Of a stretch of DNA of 64,000 bases, positions 54,571 to 64,000 are shown in pieces (positions within the stretch are counted from its first letter, which is position 1; every line of letters begins with the position of its first letter). This stretch comes from Thalassovita gelatinovora (lineage in GTDB: Bacteria; Pseudomonadota; Alphaproteobacteria; Rhodobacterales; Rhodobacteraceae). The notes under the pieces are model-generated. The model worked only from the letters and a program-made list of their open reading frames with translations, made no database searches and had not been told where the DNA came from. Made by a program: the position numbers and the translations under genes. Where the stretch lies: the NCBI RefSeq assembly GCF_001458355.1, contig NZ_CYSA01000028.1, positions 124,001-188,000 of the forward strand, given 5' to 3'.

Positions 54571-55113
54571 TTGAAATCTGGTAATCCCATATTGCGGGCA
54601 GGCATGGGTCTGGGTTTTCTGATCCTGGCCCAGAGCTTTGCAGCGTTCTTTTTCCTGTCCGATATCTTTTTTGATTTCATCAAGCAGGGCAGTCAAATTT
54701 TCAGCTCCGGCGATACCGGTCATCTGATCTTGGAAGTGGCCGCAGCGCTGACGCTTATCCTGTCGGTGGTGTTTGAAACCCGCTATCTCATCCGGTTGCT
54801 GTTGCGGCAGGAACAATTGACCCGGGGCATGCAGATTGCTTCGGGGGCGCTGCATGATCTGATGCTGGCCTATTACGAAGACTGGCGGCTGACGCCATCC
54901 GAACAAGATGTCGCCGGATTTGCGATCAAGGGCGCATCCATCGCCGAAATCGCTGAATTGCGCGGCACAGCACAAGGAACGATCAAGGCCCATCTCAATG
55001 CAATTTACCGCAAAGCGGGGGTCTCAGGCCGGGGCGAATTGATCAGTCTTTTGATCGAAGATCTGATGTCAGTGCCATTGTTGCAGGGCGATGGTGCGCA
55101 ATCGATTGCCTAA
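54571..55113 (+). CDS. Membrane-anchored LuxR-type regulator
   Basis: 180 residues. Two N-terminal membrane segments (GLGFLILAQSFAAFFFLSDI and HLILEVAAALTLILSVVF) are followed by a LuxR/GerE helix-turn-helix (LTPSEQDVAGFAIKGASIAE, GTIKAHLNAIYRKAGV). The start at 54571 would be TTG, 5 nt after the cytochrome gene; ATG 54604 is an alternative. Coupling to PepSY and b561 genes suggests sensing of redox or envelope state. Confidence 0.82.
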   Translation: MKSGNPILRAGMGLGFLILAQSFAAFFFLSDIFFDFIKQGSQIFSSGDTGHLILEVAAALTLILSVVFETRYLIRLLLRQEQLTRGMQIASGALHDLMLAYYEDWRLTPSEQDVAGFAIKGASIAEIAELRGTAQGTIKAHLNAIYRKAGVSGRGELISLLIEDLMSVPLLQGDGAQSIA

Positions 55114-55184
55114 TCCGAGGGGGAGGCTGGAAATTTGCGCTGTGTCGCGTATAGTAAGCACGGACATCGAAGTGAGTGACGATA

Positions 55185-55769
55185 ATGCGGATAGTTTGGG
55201 CATTGGGAATGGCGATGGCTTTGGTCGCTGGCGAAGGCGCAGAGGCTGATATTTTTTCCTCCAAATCGCGGACAAAACTATTCAAATCTCATACCAAGGT
55301 TTTGGACAACCGTGCAGCCAGCCAATACAGGAATTCCGTGCGTCTGAAACCGGCTACGGTGCATACGCCGACCAAATGGGGCAGCGCGGGTTTCAGCGGC
55401 AAATATAAAGGGCCTTATCTGGATATGGCCCGTTCAGCGGCGTCGCGCCATGGTGTACCCGAAGATTTGTTTTTGCGTCTTGTTCAGCAGGAATCCGGGT
55501 TTAATTCCCGCGCAAAATCGCCCAAGGGCGCGCTTGGGCTGGCGCAGCTCATGCCACAGACCGCTCGTACCCTGGGGGTCGATCCACATGATCCATCCGA
55601 AAATCTTGAAGGTGGTGCGCGGTATCTGGCGCAACAATATCGGCGGTTCGGGTCATGGCGATTGGCGCTGGCCGCGTATAACGCTGGACCCGAAGCCGTT
55701 GAAAAATATGGCGGTGTGCCACCGTATCAGGAAACCCGGAATTACGTAAAAGTCATCTGGGGCAGCTAG
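55185..55769 (+). CDS. Lytic transglycosylase (SLT family)
   Basis: 194 residues with a signal peptide ([19 protein letters not shown]). SLT motifs are catalytic Glu103 in [21 protein letters not shown] and [17 protein letters not shown]. Cell-wall cleavage, probably general rather than flagellar given the location. GTG 55176 is an alternative start; both give the same signal peptide. Confidence 0.9.
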   Translation: MRIVWALGMAMALVAGEGAEADIFSSKSRTKLFKSHTKVLDNRAASQYRNSVRLKPATVHTPTKWGSAGFSGKYKGPYLDMARSAASRHGVPEDLFLRLVQQESGFNSRAKSPKGALGLAQLMPQTARTLGVDPHDPSENLEGGARYLAQQYRRFGSWRLALAAYNAGPEAVEKYGGVPPYQETRNYVKVIWGS

Positions 55770-55870
55770 TCTTTTAAATCCTATTTAATTTGTCAGGTAC
55801 TTGTGCGATACAAATCAGAATCGCGCAAACTTCGGGTGTCGCGGGTACGAAACGTACGCAAAGGTAACCC

Positions 55871-57013
55871 ATGCCAACGCTTGGAAATTTGAGTGTCGGA
55901 ACCGCAATTCTGGCGGCGCTTTCGACCGTGTCGACCATCGCCGCAGAACCTGCTTTCAGGACCAAGGTCGCTTTGGGGGAAGCAATGTTCTTCGACATGG
56001 AGCTGTCGAAGAACCGAAGTCAGGCCTGTGCCAGCTGTCACCAGCCGGAATATGGCTTTGCTGATGGGCGTGGTGCGGTATCGGTCGGCGATGATGGGAT
56101 TTCTCTTGGGGACCGCAATGCACCGACAGCCAGTTATGCCGCCTTTTCACCGCGATTTCATCAGCGCGAGGATGGGGCTTGGGTCGGTGGTCAGTTTTTG
56201 GACGGACGCGAACCGGATCTGGCCGGGCAGGCGGGCGGTCCGCCGCTCAATCCGGTGGAAATGGGAATGCCGGACAAGGCAAGCGTGGTGATGCGACTTC
56301 AAGAAAACCCTGACTATGTCATGTCGATGCGGGTGCTGTTTTCTGATGATATCTTTGATGATACCGACCGCGCCTTTGCGGCAATGACCGAAAGCATCGC
56401 GGCATTCGAACGGACCGATTTCTTTACCCCGTTCGATTCCAAATACGACCGTTTCTTGCGCGGTGAGGTGGCGTTGACCCCGCAAGAAGACCTTGGCCGT
56501 CTGCTGTTTTTTTCCGAACAGTTCACCAACTGCAACCAGTGCCATCAGTTGAACGCCAGTCCGGTATCGCGGTCCGAGACCTTCACCAACTATGAATATC
56601 ACAATATCGGTGTGCCGGTGAATGTCGCGGTACGGTCCGAAAACGGGCTGGGTGCGGATCACGTTGATCGCGGATTGTTGGATAATCCGGCAGTAGACGA
56701 TCCAAGCGAAGCGGGTAAATTCAAGGTGCCGACCCTGCGCAATGTCGCGGTGACCGGGCCGTATATGCATAATGGTGTGTTCTCTGACCTGCGCACCGTG
56801 GTGCTGTTCTACAACAAATACAATTCCAAGGCTGCCAAGCGTCAGATCAACCCGGAAACTGGTCAGCTTTGGGCGCTTCCGGAAGTGGACGGTACCTTGT
56901 CGATGGAACAATTGACCCATGGCCCGGCGCTGGAAGATGATCGGATCGATGCGTTGGTGGCGTTTTTGAAGACGCTGACCGATGCGCGCTACGAAGATTT
57001 TCTTGAGGACTGA
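55871..57013 (+). CDS. Di-heme cytochrome c peroxidase family protein
   Basis: 380 residues, periplasmic, with signal peptide (GTAILAALSTVSTIAA). Two c-type heme sites: CASCH (53-57) and CNQCH (about 221). Family features are FKVPTLRNVAVTGPYMHNGV and DGREPDLAGQAGGPPLNPVE. It could reduce hydrogen peroxide or be a MauG-like oxidase; the sequence does not decide. It overlaps the convergent AraC gene by 25 nt. Confidence 0.92.
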   Translation: MPTLGNLSVGTAILAALSTVSTIAAEPAFRTKVALGEAMFFDMELSKNRSQACASCHQPEYGFADGRGAVSVGDDGISLGDRNAPTASYAAFSPRFHQREDGAWVGGQFLDGREPDLAGQAGGPPLNPVEMGMPDKASVVMRLQENPDYVMSMRVLFSDDIFDDTDRAFAAMTESIAAFERTDFFTPFDSKYDRFLRGEVALTPQEDLGRLLFFSEQFTNCNQCHQLNASPVSRSETFTNYEYHNIGVPVNVAVRSENGLGADHVDRGLLDNPAVDDPSEAGKFKVPTLRNVAVTGPYMHNGVFSDLRTVVLFYNKYNSKAAKRQINPETGQLWALPEVDGTLSMEQLTHGPALEDDRIDALVAFLKTLTDARYEDFLED

Positions 57014-57855
57014 AGTAACGCATGTGCCGTCAGGCTATGATGTTGACCTGGTTGCTTTGAGCCGTTGCGCAAATCACGGGGCGATCGTCCGGTATGGTTC
57101 TGAATGAAGCGGGAAAAATAAGCGGCGCTGCCAAATCCCAGCTGGTCGGCGATGTCCTTGAGTGGGGTATCTGTGGTTTCGATCAGATCGCGTGCGGCAT
57201 ACAGGCTGCGCTGTGCCAGAATATCGGCTGCGGTGAGCCCTAAACAGTCCTTACAACTGCGGGACAGGTGGGTCGGGGTGACTCCCAAGATCCGGGCGAA
57301 ATCGGCCATCGTCATGACATCGGCAAAGTGTTTTCTGACCAGTGCAGAGAAGGCGTTGACCAGGCGCTGCGCCCCGGACATGCGCTGTGGTTCCGGCAAT
57401 GCATCAATACGGCGGCGCAGGCTGACCGATAACAGCGCCGCATATGCGCGGCAGGCATCTTCGTGAAACGGTTGGTCCGACTGGGCCTCTTTGTGGATCG
57501 CATCCAATGCGCCGGTGATTTCGGCCTGTTCCTGCACGCTTCGCAGCTGTAGCACCTGCGGGGCGTCGGGCAACTTGGCCTCGGTCACCCAAGCGGGGTC
57601 CAGCGCCAGCACCAAACCAGCACCAGTGCGGCCCAGATCAAGCGAAAATAATGTACCGGAAGGCACGATGATGGCGCAATGCACACCGATCCCGCGTTTG
57701 CGACCGTTCAAAGCCGCCAGCGCTTGGCCCTTGGTGGTCCAGATCAACCGATAATCGGAAACGTCATGCAACAGTGACAGCCGCCAAGGTGCGCCACGAA
57801 TAAAACGGGCGGTGGTATCCAGTGAAATTCTGGTGGCGTTTGGATCAAGTGTCAT
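56989..57855 (-). CDS. AraC-family transcriptional regulator
   Basis: 288 residues. A cupin-like N-terminal part (VPSGTLFSLDLGRTGAGLVL) precedes two AraC helix-turn-helix motifs (MTMADFARILGVTPTHLSRS, and PLKDIADQLGFGSAAYFSRF). ATG 57855 is preferred to a TTG at 57942 directly after the miaA stop, but neither has a clear RBS. Targets unknown; the convergent peroxidase is a candidate. Confidence 0.88.
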   Translation of the reverse strand: MTLDPNATRISLDTTARFIRGAPWRLSLLHDVSDYRLIWTTKGQALAALNGRKRGIGVHCAIIVPSGTLFSLDLGRTGAGLVLALDPAWVTEAKLPDAPQVLQLRSVQEQAEITGALDAIHKEAQSDQPFHEDACRAYAALLSVSLRRRIDALPEPQRMSGAQRLVNAFSALVRKHFADVMTMADFARILGVTPTHLSRSCKDCLGLTAADILAQRSLYAARDLIETTDTPLKDIADQLGFGSAAYFSRFIQNHTGRSPRDLRNGSKQPGQHHSLTAHALLQSSRKSS

Positions 57856-57942
57856 TGATGCACATAACGGTTTGCGGTGCGTGAACAGACGGTTGCCCCA
57901 TAGTTTGTCAGAATGTTGAAATATGTAAAGGATTTCCGCCAA

Positions 57943-58824
57943 TCAGGGGTTGGCGGGGTCGAATTTAGTCCAATATTTCATCTTCGACCGGAACCAGGTG
58001 CGTTGCCGTTTGGCGAATTGGCGGGTGGCGATGGTGGCCGCTTCGCGGGCTTCATTCAGCGTCAGGTCACCCTTGATATAGGCGATCAGTTCGGGCGCGC
58101 CAATGGCTTTGGATGACAACCGGCTGGGATCCCAGTCGGCCAGATTGTTCCGGGCTTCGTCAAGCGCGCCTTGCTCCAGCATCTGGTCGAAACGCCGGGC
58201 AATCCGGGCGTTTAACCAGTCCTTGCTCACGTCGAACAGGATCGGCGTTGCGTCACACAAGGGCAACAGAGGTGGCGGAGTGTCGTCCTGCCACGTGGCG
58301 ATACCGCGCCCGGTGCTGCGCAGCACTTCCCAAGCACGCTGCACCCGCATCGGATTGAGTTCATCAATCCGCGCGCGGCTTGCGGGATCAAGTTCGGCCA
58401 GCAATGCTTCGCGCCCGTCTTGCGTCATGCGGGCATCGGCTTCGGCGCGGATCGCGGACGGGGTGGCGGGAATATCGGCCAGACCTTCGGTCAGGGCCGT
58501 AAAATAAAGCCCGGTGCCGCCAACGATGATTGGACGGGGATCACTTTCCAAAATCTGTGCGACTTCTCGCAGCCAATGTCCGACCGAATAATCGGCCTGA
58601 GCCGGAACATGGCCATAAAGCCGATGCGCCAGCTCGGCTTCTTCTTCACTATTGGGACGGGCGGTCAGAATTCGCCAGTTGCTATAAACCTGAATTGCAT
58701 CGGCGTTGACGATGGCGCCACCATGCCGCCGCGCGATATCCAGCGCCAGGGCGGATTTGCCCGAAGCGGTGGGCCCGGCAATCAGCACCGGACGGTCGGC
58801 AGGGATGTCATCGATTGAAATCAT
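57943..58824 (-). CDS. miaA: tRNA dimethylallyltransferase MiaA
   Basis: Adds isopentenyl to A37 of tRNAs reading UNN codons. 293 residues. P-loop GPTASGKS (17-24), [26 protein letters not shown] and [13 protein letters not shown] are diagnostic. ATG 58824 fits the family N-terminus, though no Shine-Dalgarno is visible. Confidence 0.95.
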   Translation of the reverse strand: MISIDDIPADRPVLIAGPTASGKSALALDIARRHGGAIVNADAIQVYSNWRILTARPNSEEEAELAHRLYGHVPAQADYSVGHWLREVAQILESDPRPIIVGGTGLYFTALTEGLADIPATPSAIRAEADARMTQDGREALLAELDPASRARIDELNPMRVQRAWEVLRSTGRGIATWQDDTPPPLLPLCDATPILFDVSKDWLNARIARRFDQMLEQGALDEARNNLADWDPSRLSSKAIGAPELIAYIKGDLTLNEAREAATIATRQFAKRQRTWFRSKMKYWTKFDPANP

Positions 58825-58963
58825 GAGGGGGAGATACAGCCAATCCTTGGTTTTTTTAAGAGGGAAGCCGCGAATTCTGCTATTCACCGCATCTGTCATT
58901 GAACCCGGCGGCGATTTCCGACATTTTGCGGCCAATTCCAAGACCTGAAAAACGGAGCACATA

Positions 58964-59713
58964 ATGGCCGCCGATGCCGAACCCCTCTCGCCCCCGGTTC
59001 CTGAAGCTAAATTCAAACGGGTGATGCTGAAAATTTCGGGCGAGGCGCTGATGGGTCCGCAGGGATTCGGGCTGCACCCACCGACCGTCGAACGGATCGC
59101 GCGCGAGGTCAAATCAGTCCATGACCTAGGCGTTGAAATCTGCATGGTCATTGGCGGCGGCAATATTTTCCGCGGGCTGCAGGGATCGGCGCAGGGGATG
59201 GAACGTACCACCGCCGATTACATGGGGATGTTGGCGACGGTGATGAACGCGCTGGCGATGCAATCGTCTCTCGAAGCCATGGGCGTGTTTACCCGGGTGA
59301 TCAGTGCCATTCCGATGGATCAGGTTTGCGAACCCTATATCCGCCGCCGCGCGGTGCGCCATCTGGAAAAGAAACGGGTCTGCATCTTTGCCGCAGGGAC
59401 CGGCAATCCCTATTTCACCACCGACACGGCTGCTACGCTGCGCGCCAACGAAATGGCCTGCCAGGCGATTTTCAAGGGCACCAAGGTGGACGGGGTCTAT
59501 GACAAGGACCCGGTGAAATACCCCGATGCCAAACGATTCGAACGAGTCAGCTATGACGAAGTTCTGGCCCAGCATCTGGGCGTCATGGACGCTTCGGCGA
59601 TTGCTTTGGCGCGCGACAACAACGTGCCGATCATTGTTTTCAGCCTGGATGAACCCGACGGGTTCCGGGGCATTCTGGCCGGGCAAGGCACCTATACAAC
59701 GGTTCACGGTTAA
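58964..59713 (+). CDS. pyrH: UMP kinase PyrH
   Basis: Phosphorylates UMP to UDP. 249 residues with amino-acid-kinase motifs [20 protein letters not shown], and [14 protein letters not shown] with [10 protein letters not shown]. First gene of the pyrH-frr-uppS-cdsA-dxr-rseP run common to Alphaproteobacteria. Confidence 0.97.
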   Translation: MAADAEPLSPPVPEAKFKRVMLKISGEALMGPQGFGLHPPTVERIAREVKSVHDLGVEICMVIGGGNIFRGLQGSAQGMERTTADYMGMLATVMNALAMQSSLEAMGVFTRVISAIPMDQVCEPYIRRRAVRHLEKKRVCIFAAGTGNPYFTTDTAATLRANEMACQAIFKGTKVDGVYDKDPVKYPDAKRFERVSYDEVLAQHLGVMDASAIALARDNNVPIIVFSLDEPDGFRGILAGQGTYTTVHG

Positions 59714-59776
59714 GGCTAGTCTGACGCAGGCCGGACAAAACGGCAGGCGTGCGCTACCCAGATAAGGAAAAGCAAG

Positions 59777-60340
59777 ATGTCCGAAGATTTCATGATTGAT
59801 ACCGATGACCTTGAGCGCCGGATGCAGGGGGCCATGGGCGCTCTGAAAACCGAATTCGCGTCGTTGCGGACCGGGCGTGCCTCGTCTTCGATGTTGGAAC
59901 CGGTGATGGTCGAAGCTTATGGCCAGAGAACCCCGATCAATCAGGTTGGTACGATCAACGTGCCCGAACCTCGTATGGTTACCATCAATGTCTGGGACAA
60001 ATCGATGGTGGGCGCGGTGGAAAAGGCAATCCGCAACAGTGGTTTGGGCATCAACCCGCAACTGAACGGCACGATCATCATGCTGCCGATCCCGGAATTG
60101 AACGAAGAACGCCGCCGTGATCTGACCCGTGTAGCCGCGCAATATGCCGAAAGCGCCCGGGTAGCGATCCGCAATGTGCGTCGCGACGGGATGGATCAAG
60201 TGAAAAAAGCGAAAGCTGACGGCATGTCGGAAGACGACCAGAAATTCTGGGAAACCGAAGTGCAGGATCTGACTAACAAATACATTTCCAATGTCGATCA
60301 GGCGCTTGAAGGCAAACAAGCCGAGATCATGCAGGTCTGA
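59777..60340 (+). CDS. frr: Ribosome recycling factor
   Basis: Splits post-termination ribosomes with EF-G. 187 residues, three-helix bundle plus small beta domain: [20 protein letters not shown] and [20 protein letters not shown]. It follows pyrH by 63 nt with AAGGAAAAG upstream. Confidence 0.97.
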   Translation: MSEDFMIDTDDLERRMQGAMGALKTEFASLRTGRASSSMLEPVMVEAYGQRTPINQVGTINVPEPRMVTINVWDKSMVGAVEKAIRNSGLGINPQLNGTIIMLPIPELNEERRRDLTRVAAQYAESARVAIRNVRRDGMDQVKKAKADGMSEDDQKFWETEVQDLTNKYISNVDQALEGKQAEIMQV

Positions 60341-60353
60341 TCGGATTGATTTG

Positions 60354-61079
60354 ATGCTCAATAAACCCGCCTCCGAAACCGGTCCGCGCCATGTGGCCAT
60401 CATCATGGATGGCAATGGTCGCTGGGCGCAGGCACGGGGGCGACCGCGGTTGTTCGGGCACCATGCCGGGGCCCGAAGGGTGCGCGAAATCGTCGAAGCC
60501 TGCCCCGATCTGAGGGTGAAATACGTCACCATCTTTGCTTTCTCGACCGAGAACTGGAAACGAACCCAAGTCGAAGTGGCCGGGTTGATGAGCCTGTTTC
60601 GTCGCTATATCACCAAGGAAGCCAAGGCGCTGCACGACGAAGGTGTACGGGTGCGGTTCATCGGTGACAGGGTGCGGCTGGATAAAAAGCTGATCGCCAT
60701 GATGGACGAACTGGAGCTGTTGACCGCTGAAAATGATCGGGTGCATCTGACCATTGCGCTCAATTATGGCGGTCGGGACGAAGTCGCCCGCGCAACCAAG
60801 CGATTGGCGCAGGATGTAGCCGCAGGCAAACTCAATCCCGAAGAAGTGGATGAAGAAACCCTGCCTAGATACCTCGACACTTGCGTTTTGCCGGATCCGG
60901 ATTTGGTGATCCGTACCAGCGGTGAAGCGCGGATTTCCAATTTTCTGCTGTGGCAGTCGGCTTATGCAGAATATGAATTTATCGATACGCTTTGGCCCGA
61001 TTTCAGCCGGGACATCTTTGCCGATCTGGTTAAAAAATATGGGGCCCGGGATCGACGGTTCGGTGCGGTCAAGGCATGA
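60354..61079 (+). CDS. uppS: Undecaprenyl diphosphate synthase UppS
   Basis: Makes the C55 lipid carrier for wall synthesis. 241 residues. MDGNGRWAQ with Asp19, TIFAFSTENWKR and LVIRTSGEARISNFLLWQSA are signature motifs. ATG 60354 is the family start, 13 nt after frr. It overlaps cdsA by 4 nt. Confidence 0.97.
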   Translation: MLNKPASETGPRHVAIIMDGNGRWAQARGRPRLFGHHAGARRVREIVEACPDLRVKYVTIFAFSTENWKRTQVEVAGLMSLFRRYITKEAKALHDEGVRVRFIGDRVRLDKKLIAMMDELELLTAENDRVHLTIALNYGGRDEVARATKRLAQDVAAGKLNPEEVDEETLPRYLDTCVLPDPDLVIRTSGEARISNFLLWQSAYAEYEFIDTLWPDFSRDIFADLVKKYGARDRRFGAVKA

Positions 61080-61864
61080 GTGCGGATTCGAAATGGAATG
61101 ATCTGATACCGCGCGTTCTGTCGGCGTTGGTGATGGTTGTTGTCGGTGTCGCAGCGATTTGGGCCGGGGGCACGATATTCATTGCGTTGATAGCGGTGCT
61201 GGCCGGCCTGATGATCTGGGAATTGATGCGGATGCTGGAGCCAGAGAATGGCGCGTCGCGGATATGGATGGCGCTGCTGACCACCGCTGCCATCGCGGCG
61301 GTTTCGTTCTTGCCGCCACCTGCGCGGCTGCCGGTTGTCTTGGCCCCGGTTCTGGTCGGTCTGTCATCGGTTCGCAGCCATCGCGCGATCTGGCTGGCTT
61401 ATGGCGTGGTTGTGATGCTGGGGGCCTTTAGCGCCCTTAATTTGCGCGCGGGAGGGCCGATTTGGATTGTCTGGCTGGTCTCTGTCGTGGCCGTTTGCGA
61501 CATTGCCGGTTATTTTGCCGGGCGCGTTCTGGGCGGGCCTAAATTCTGGCCTCGGGTCAGTCCGAAAAAAACTTGGTCCGGAACCATCGCGGGATGGATC
61601 GGTGCGGCGCTGGTTGGGACATGGTTCATGACTCAAAGCCCCGCCGGCCCGGAATTGGTGTTTGTCAGCGTCATCATGGCGTTTGCGTCGCAACTGGGCG
61701 ATGTTGCCGAAAGTGCCATCAAGCGGACGGTCGGGATTAAGGACAGTTCCAATCTGATTCCGGGCCATGGCGGGGTGCTTGACCGGTTCGACGCCATGCT
61801 GGGTGCGCTGTTGCTGGCGCTGTTCGCCGGGTTTTTCACAAGCTTCTTGCCGGGTGTCGGATGA
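61076..61864 (+). CDS. cdsA: Phosphatidate cytidylyltransferase CdsA
   Basis: Makes CDP-diacylglycerol for phospholipids. 262 residues with several membrane helices and the C-terminal signature SAIKRTVGIKDSSNLIPGHG followed by GVLDRFDA. Overlaps its neighbours by 4 nt on both sides. Confidence 0.96.
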   Translation: MSADSKWNDLIPRVLSALVMVVVGVAAIWAGGTIFIALIAVLAGLMIWELMRMLEPENGASRIWMALLTTAAIAAVSFLPPPARLPVVLAPVLVGLSSVRSHRAIWLAYGVVVMLGAFSALNLRAGGPIWIVWLVSVVAVCDIAGYFAGRVLGGPKFWPRVSPKKTWSGTIAGWIGAALVGTWFMTQSPAGPELVFVSVIMAFASQLGDVAESAIKRTVGIKDSSNLIPGHGGVLDRFDAMLGALLLALFAGFFTSFLPGVG

Positions 61865-63030
61865 GACGGGTTTCTATCTTTGGCGCCACCGGGTCGATAG
61901 GTCAAAACACCATCGATCTGATCGCCCGTGCGCCCGAAACCTATGACGTCGTGGCGTTGTCGGGCGGGCGGAACATCGTGCAACTTGCACGGGATGCGCA
62001 CGATTTGCGCGCCGAGGTGGCAGTGACCGCCTTTCCCGAACTGTTGCCCGACCTGCGGGATGCGTTGGCCGGATCTGGGATCGAAGCAGCAGCAGGGCAG
62101 GCGGCATTGCTGGAAGCGGCCGAGCGGCCCGCTGACTGGGTGATGTCGGCGATCGTCGGCGTCGCAGGATTGGCACCGGGATTGAAAGCACTGGAACAAG
62201 GCGCGACGCTGGCGCTTGCCAACAAGGAATCTTTGGTCGCGGCCGGACCCTTGTTGATGGAAACCGCGCGCCGCCATAATGCCCGTGTACTGCCGGTAGA
62301 CAGCGAACATTCCGCGATTTTCCAAGGGCTTGTTGGGGAAGATATTGATGCCGTCGAACGCATCATCATCACCGCTAGCGGTGGCGCGTTCCGCGATTGG
62401 CCACTGGACAAACTGGCGGCGGCGACGCTGACCGAAGCGTCCAGCCATCCGAATTGGGATATGGGCCAAAGGATCACGATCGACAGCGCTTCGATGTTCA
62501 ACAAGGCGTTGGAAGTCATTGAAGTTAAGGAATATTTCGGCGTCAATCCTGATCAGATAGAGGTGCTGGTGCATCCTGAATCTTTAGTTCATGCGCTGGT
62601 TGGGTTCAATGATGGGGCGCTGATGGCCCATCTGGGCGCACCGGATATGCGCCATGCCATCGGTTATGCTCTGCACTGGCCAGAACGCAAGCGGTTGCCA
62701 GTCGACCGGTTGAATCTGGCCAAGATCGGGCAGTTGAATTTCCGTTCTCCCGACCCGGCACGCTATCCGGCGCTGCGGCTGGCTTGGGAAGTGATGGAAA
62801 CCGGCGGTTTGGCAGGGGCGGCGTTCAACGCGGCCAAGGAACGAGCGTTGGACTTTTTCATCGCGGGACACATTGGTTTTTTGGACATGGCACGAATCGT
62901 GGAACAGGTGCTGTCGGAAATATCCTCGGACGCGGTCCTGCTGCGGGCGGATGTCACCCTTGATAACGTCGCCCGGATCGACCAAATGTCCCGTAAGAGT
63001 GCTGACCGGTTGATCCGGGAACGCGCGTAG
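61861..63030 (+). CDS. dxr: 1-Deoxy-D-xylulose-5-phosphate reductoisomerase
   Basis: Second step of the MEP isoprenoid pathway. 389 residues. NADPH loop GATGSIGQNT, LANKESLVAAGPL, PVDSEHSAIFQ and SASMFNKALEVIE mark substrate and metal binding. Precedes rseP by 22 nt. Confidence 0.97.
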   Translation: MRRVSIFGATGSIGQNTIDLIARAPETYDVVALSGGRNIVQLARDAHDLRAEVAVTAFPELLPDLRDALAGSGIEAAAGQAALLEAAERPADWVMSAIVGVAGLAPGLKALEQGATLALANKESLVAAGPLLMETARRHNARVLPVDSEHSAIFQGLVGEDIDAVERIIITASGGAFRDWPLDKLAAATLTEASSHPNWDMGQRITIDSASMFNKALEVIEVKEYFGVNPDQIEVLVHPESLVHALVGFNDGALMAHLGAPDMRHAIGYALHWPERKRLPVDRLNLAKIGQLNFRSPDPARYPALRLAWEVMETGGLAGAAFNAAKERALDFFIAGHIGFLDMARIVEQVLSEISSDAVLLRADVTLDNVARIDQMSRKSADRLIRERA

Positions 63031-63052
63031 AGCAATATAAAGAGGCAAGAGC

Positions 63053-64000
63053 TTGGACATTATTTCGCAGATCCCCATCTTTGGCGGCGCGCTTTCGACC
63101 TTGCTGGCCTTTGTCGCGGCTTTGTCGGTGATCGTGGCGGTGCATGAATATGGCCATTACATCGTAGGGCGCTGGTCCGGTATCAAGGCCGAGGTGTTTT
63201 CGCTGGGGTTTGGTCCGGTGTTGTTTTCGCGCGTGGACAAACGCGGCACCCGTTGGCAGCTCGCGCTTTTGCCGTTTGGTGGATATGTCAAATTCCTAGG
63301 TGATGCCAACGCGGCTTCGGTTGGCGGTGATGACGCGGTGCTGAACGAAATCGGTGCTGATCAATCGCGCAGTACCATGTTAGGAGCGCCATTATGGGCG
63401 CGCACGGCAACGGTCGCTGCCGGGCCGGTGTTCAATTTCATCCTGTCGATAACCGTTTTCACGCTGATTGGGTTCAGCAACGGGATGGTCAAGGATCCGC
63501 TGACCGTTGGCGATCTGCATCCCATGCCTGAAGTTGTTGCGCTGCAGCCGGGTGATGAATTGGTATCAATCGCCGGGCTTGACGTACCGTCTTATAATGA
63601 CGCGACCTTTGCGGATTTCCTCGACGCCTTGCCGTTGCAGCGTCAGCTTGACTATGTTGTGCGCCGCGATGGCGGTCTGGTCGAAATTTCGGCACCCTAT
63701 CCGATGCCCGCAGCGATCCGTCAGCTGGCACCGCGCTCTGCGGCCTATGAAATCGACCTCAAGGTCGGGGATGTGATCACCAGTGTGGACGGTGAACCGG
63801 TTTTTGCGTTTTCGCAATTGAAAGACGCGGTCGAAACCGGTGATGGCAAAGCTTTGGCCCTGACCGTCTGGCGCGCGGGGGAAACATTGGACTTTACCCT
63901 TTCACCGCGTCGGGTAGATGAACCGCAGCTTGATGGTAGTTTTCAAACGAATTGGCGTATCGGGATTGTCGGCGCAACGCTGATGGAGCCGGCGACCGAG
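63053..64000 (+). CDS. rseP: Site-2 zinc protease RseP (C-terminus cut by window edge)
   Basis: Intramembrane protease of the envelope stress response. The visible 316 residues include zinc motif HEYGH (31-35), a PDZ region (LQPGDELVSIAGLDVPSYND), a second PDZ-like part and several membrane segments. The start is TTG at 63053, with AGAGG 9 nt before it. The C-terminal LDG motif lies beyond the window. Confidence 0.94.
   Translation, partial: MDIISQIPIFGGALSTLLAFVAALSVIVAVHEYGHYIVGRWSGIKAEVFSLGFGPVLFSRVDKRGTRWQLALLPFGGYVKFLGDANAASVGGDDAVLNEIGADQSRSTMLGAPLWARTATVAAGPVFNFILSITVFTLIGFSNGMVKDPLTVGDLHPMPEVVALQPGDELVSIAGLDVPSYNDATFADFLDALPLQRQLDYVVRRDGGLVEISAPYPMPAAIRQLAPRSAAYEIDLKVGDVITSVDGEPVFAFSQLKDAVETGDGKALALTVWRAGETLDFTLSPRRVDEPQLDGSFQTNWRIGIVGATLMEPATE

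Overview
The window comes from an alphaproteobacterium of the order Rhodobacterales. Three things point there. The housekeeping genes have alphaproteobacterial order (pyrH-frr-uppS-cdsA-dxr-rseP). The recA promoter carries a GAAC-N7-GAAC LexA site. The chemotaxis and flagellar block matches the Fla1/cheOp3 system of Rhodobacter (Cereibacter) sphaeroides almost gene for gene. No rRNA, tRNA, CRISPR array, phage or insertion sequence was recognised.

Layout. 1-3057 (minus): fleT-fliE-fliF, with fliF cut by the left edge. 3403-13857 (plus): a chemotaxis operon, cheA4-cheR3-cheB2-cheW4-tlpT-cheY6-cheA3. It builds a split kinase for a cytoplasmic cluster: CheA4 has the ATPase but no phospho-accepting domain, and CheA3 has the phospho-accepting domain but no working ATPase. 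The ParA-like positioning gene that R. sphaeroides carries between cheW4 and tlpT is absent; a 43-codon ORF is there instead. 14253-15204: fliS and two small ORFs. 15208-18778 (minus): a MetOD1-type sensor, a hybrid histidine kinase, a FliL-like protein and a 60-residue protein. 19055-20076: an NHLP-like small protein and a Sel1-repeat protein. 20102-22996 (minus): a 964-residue acidic repeat protein. 23137-34257: flgBCDEFGHIJKL and a lytic transglycosylase. Then come fleQ, fliD-motB-motA (minus), fliC, rpoN2, a two-gene membrane operon, a 200-residue orphan and a sulfotransferase. From about 45.9 kb to the right edge the genes are housekeeping or metabolic: recA, alaS, a DUF1330 protein, a VOC protein, typA, ssb, a PepSY/cytochrome b561/LuxR trio, a lytic transglycosylase, a di-heme peroxidase, an AraC regulator, miaA, pyrH, frr, uppS, cdsA, dxr and rseP (cut by the right edge).

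Regulation can be read from the sequence. Eight sigma-54 (-24/-12) sites with the same 17-base geometry precede fleT-fliEF, a 60-residue small gene, the MetOD1/kinase operon, flgBCDEF, the acidic protein, flgGHIJKL, motA and the coiled-coil/PDZ operon. RpoN2, FleQ and FleT are encoded in the same block and are the obvious factors. Sigma-28-like sites (TAAA-N15/16-GCCG) precede tlpT, fliS and the 44431 ORF. This promoter map places several uncharacterised genes in the flagellar regulon.

The most interesting material is the acidic repeat protein, which shares a short motif with CheA3; its promoter, which faces the flgB promoter so that the two leaders should overlap; the three Hpt-like repeats and collapsed ATPase remnant inside CheA3; and the small or orphan genes that carry their own flagellar promoters.
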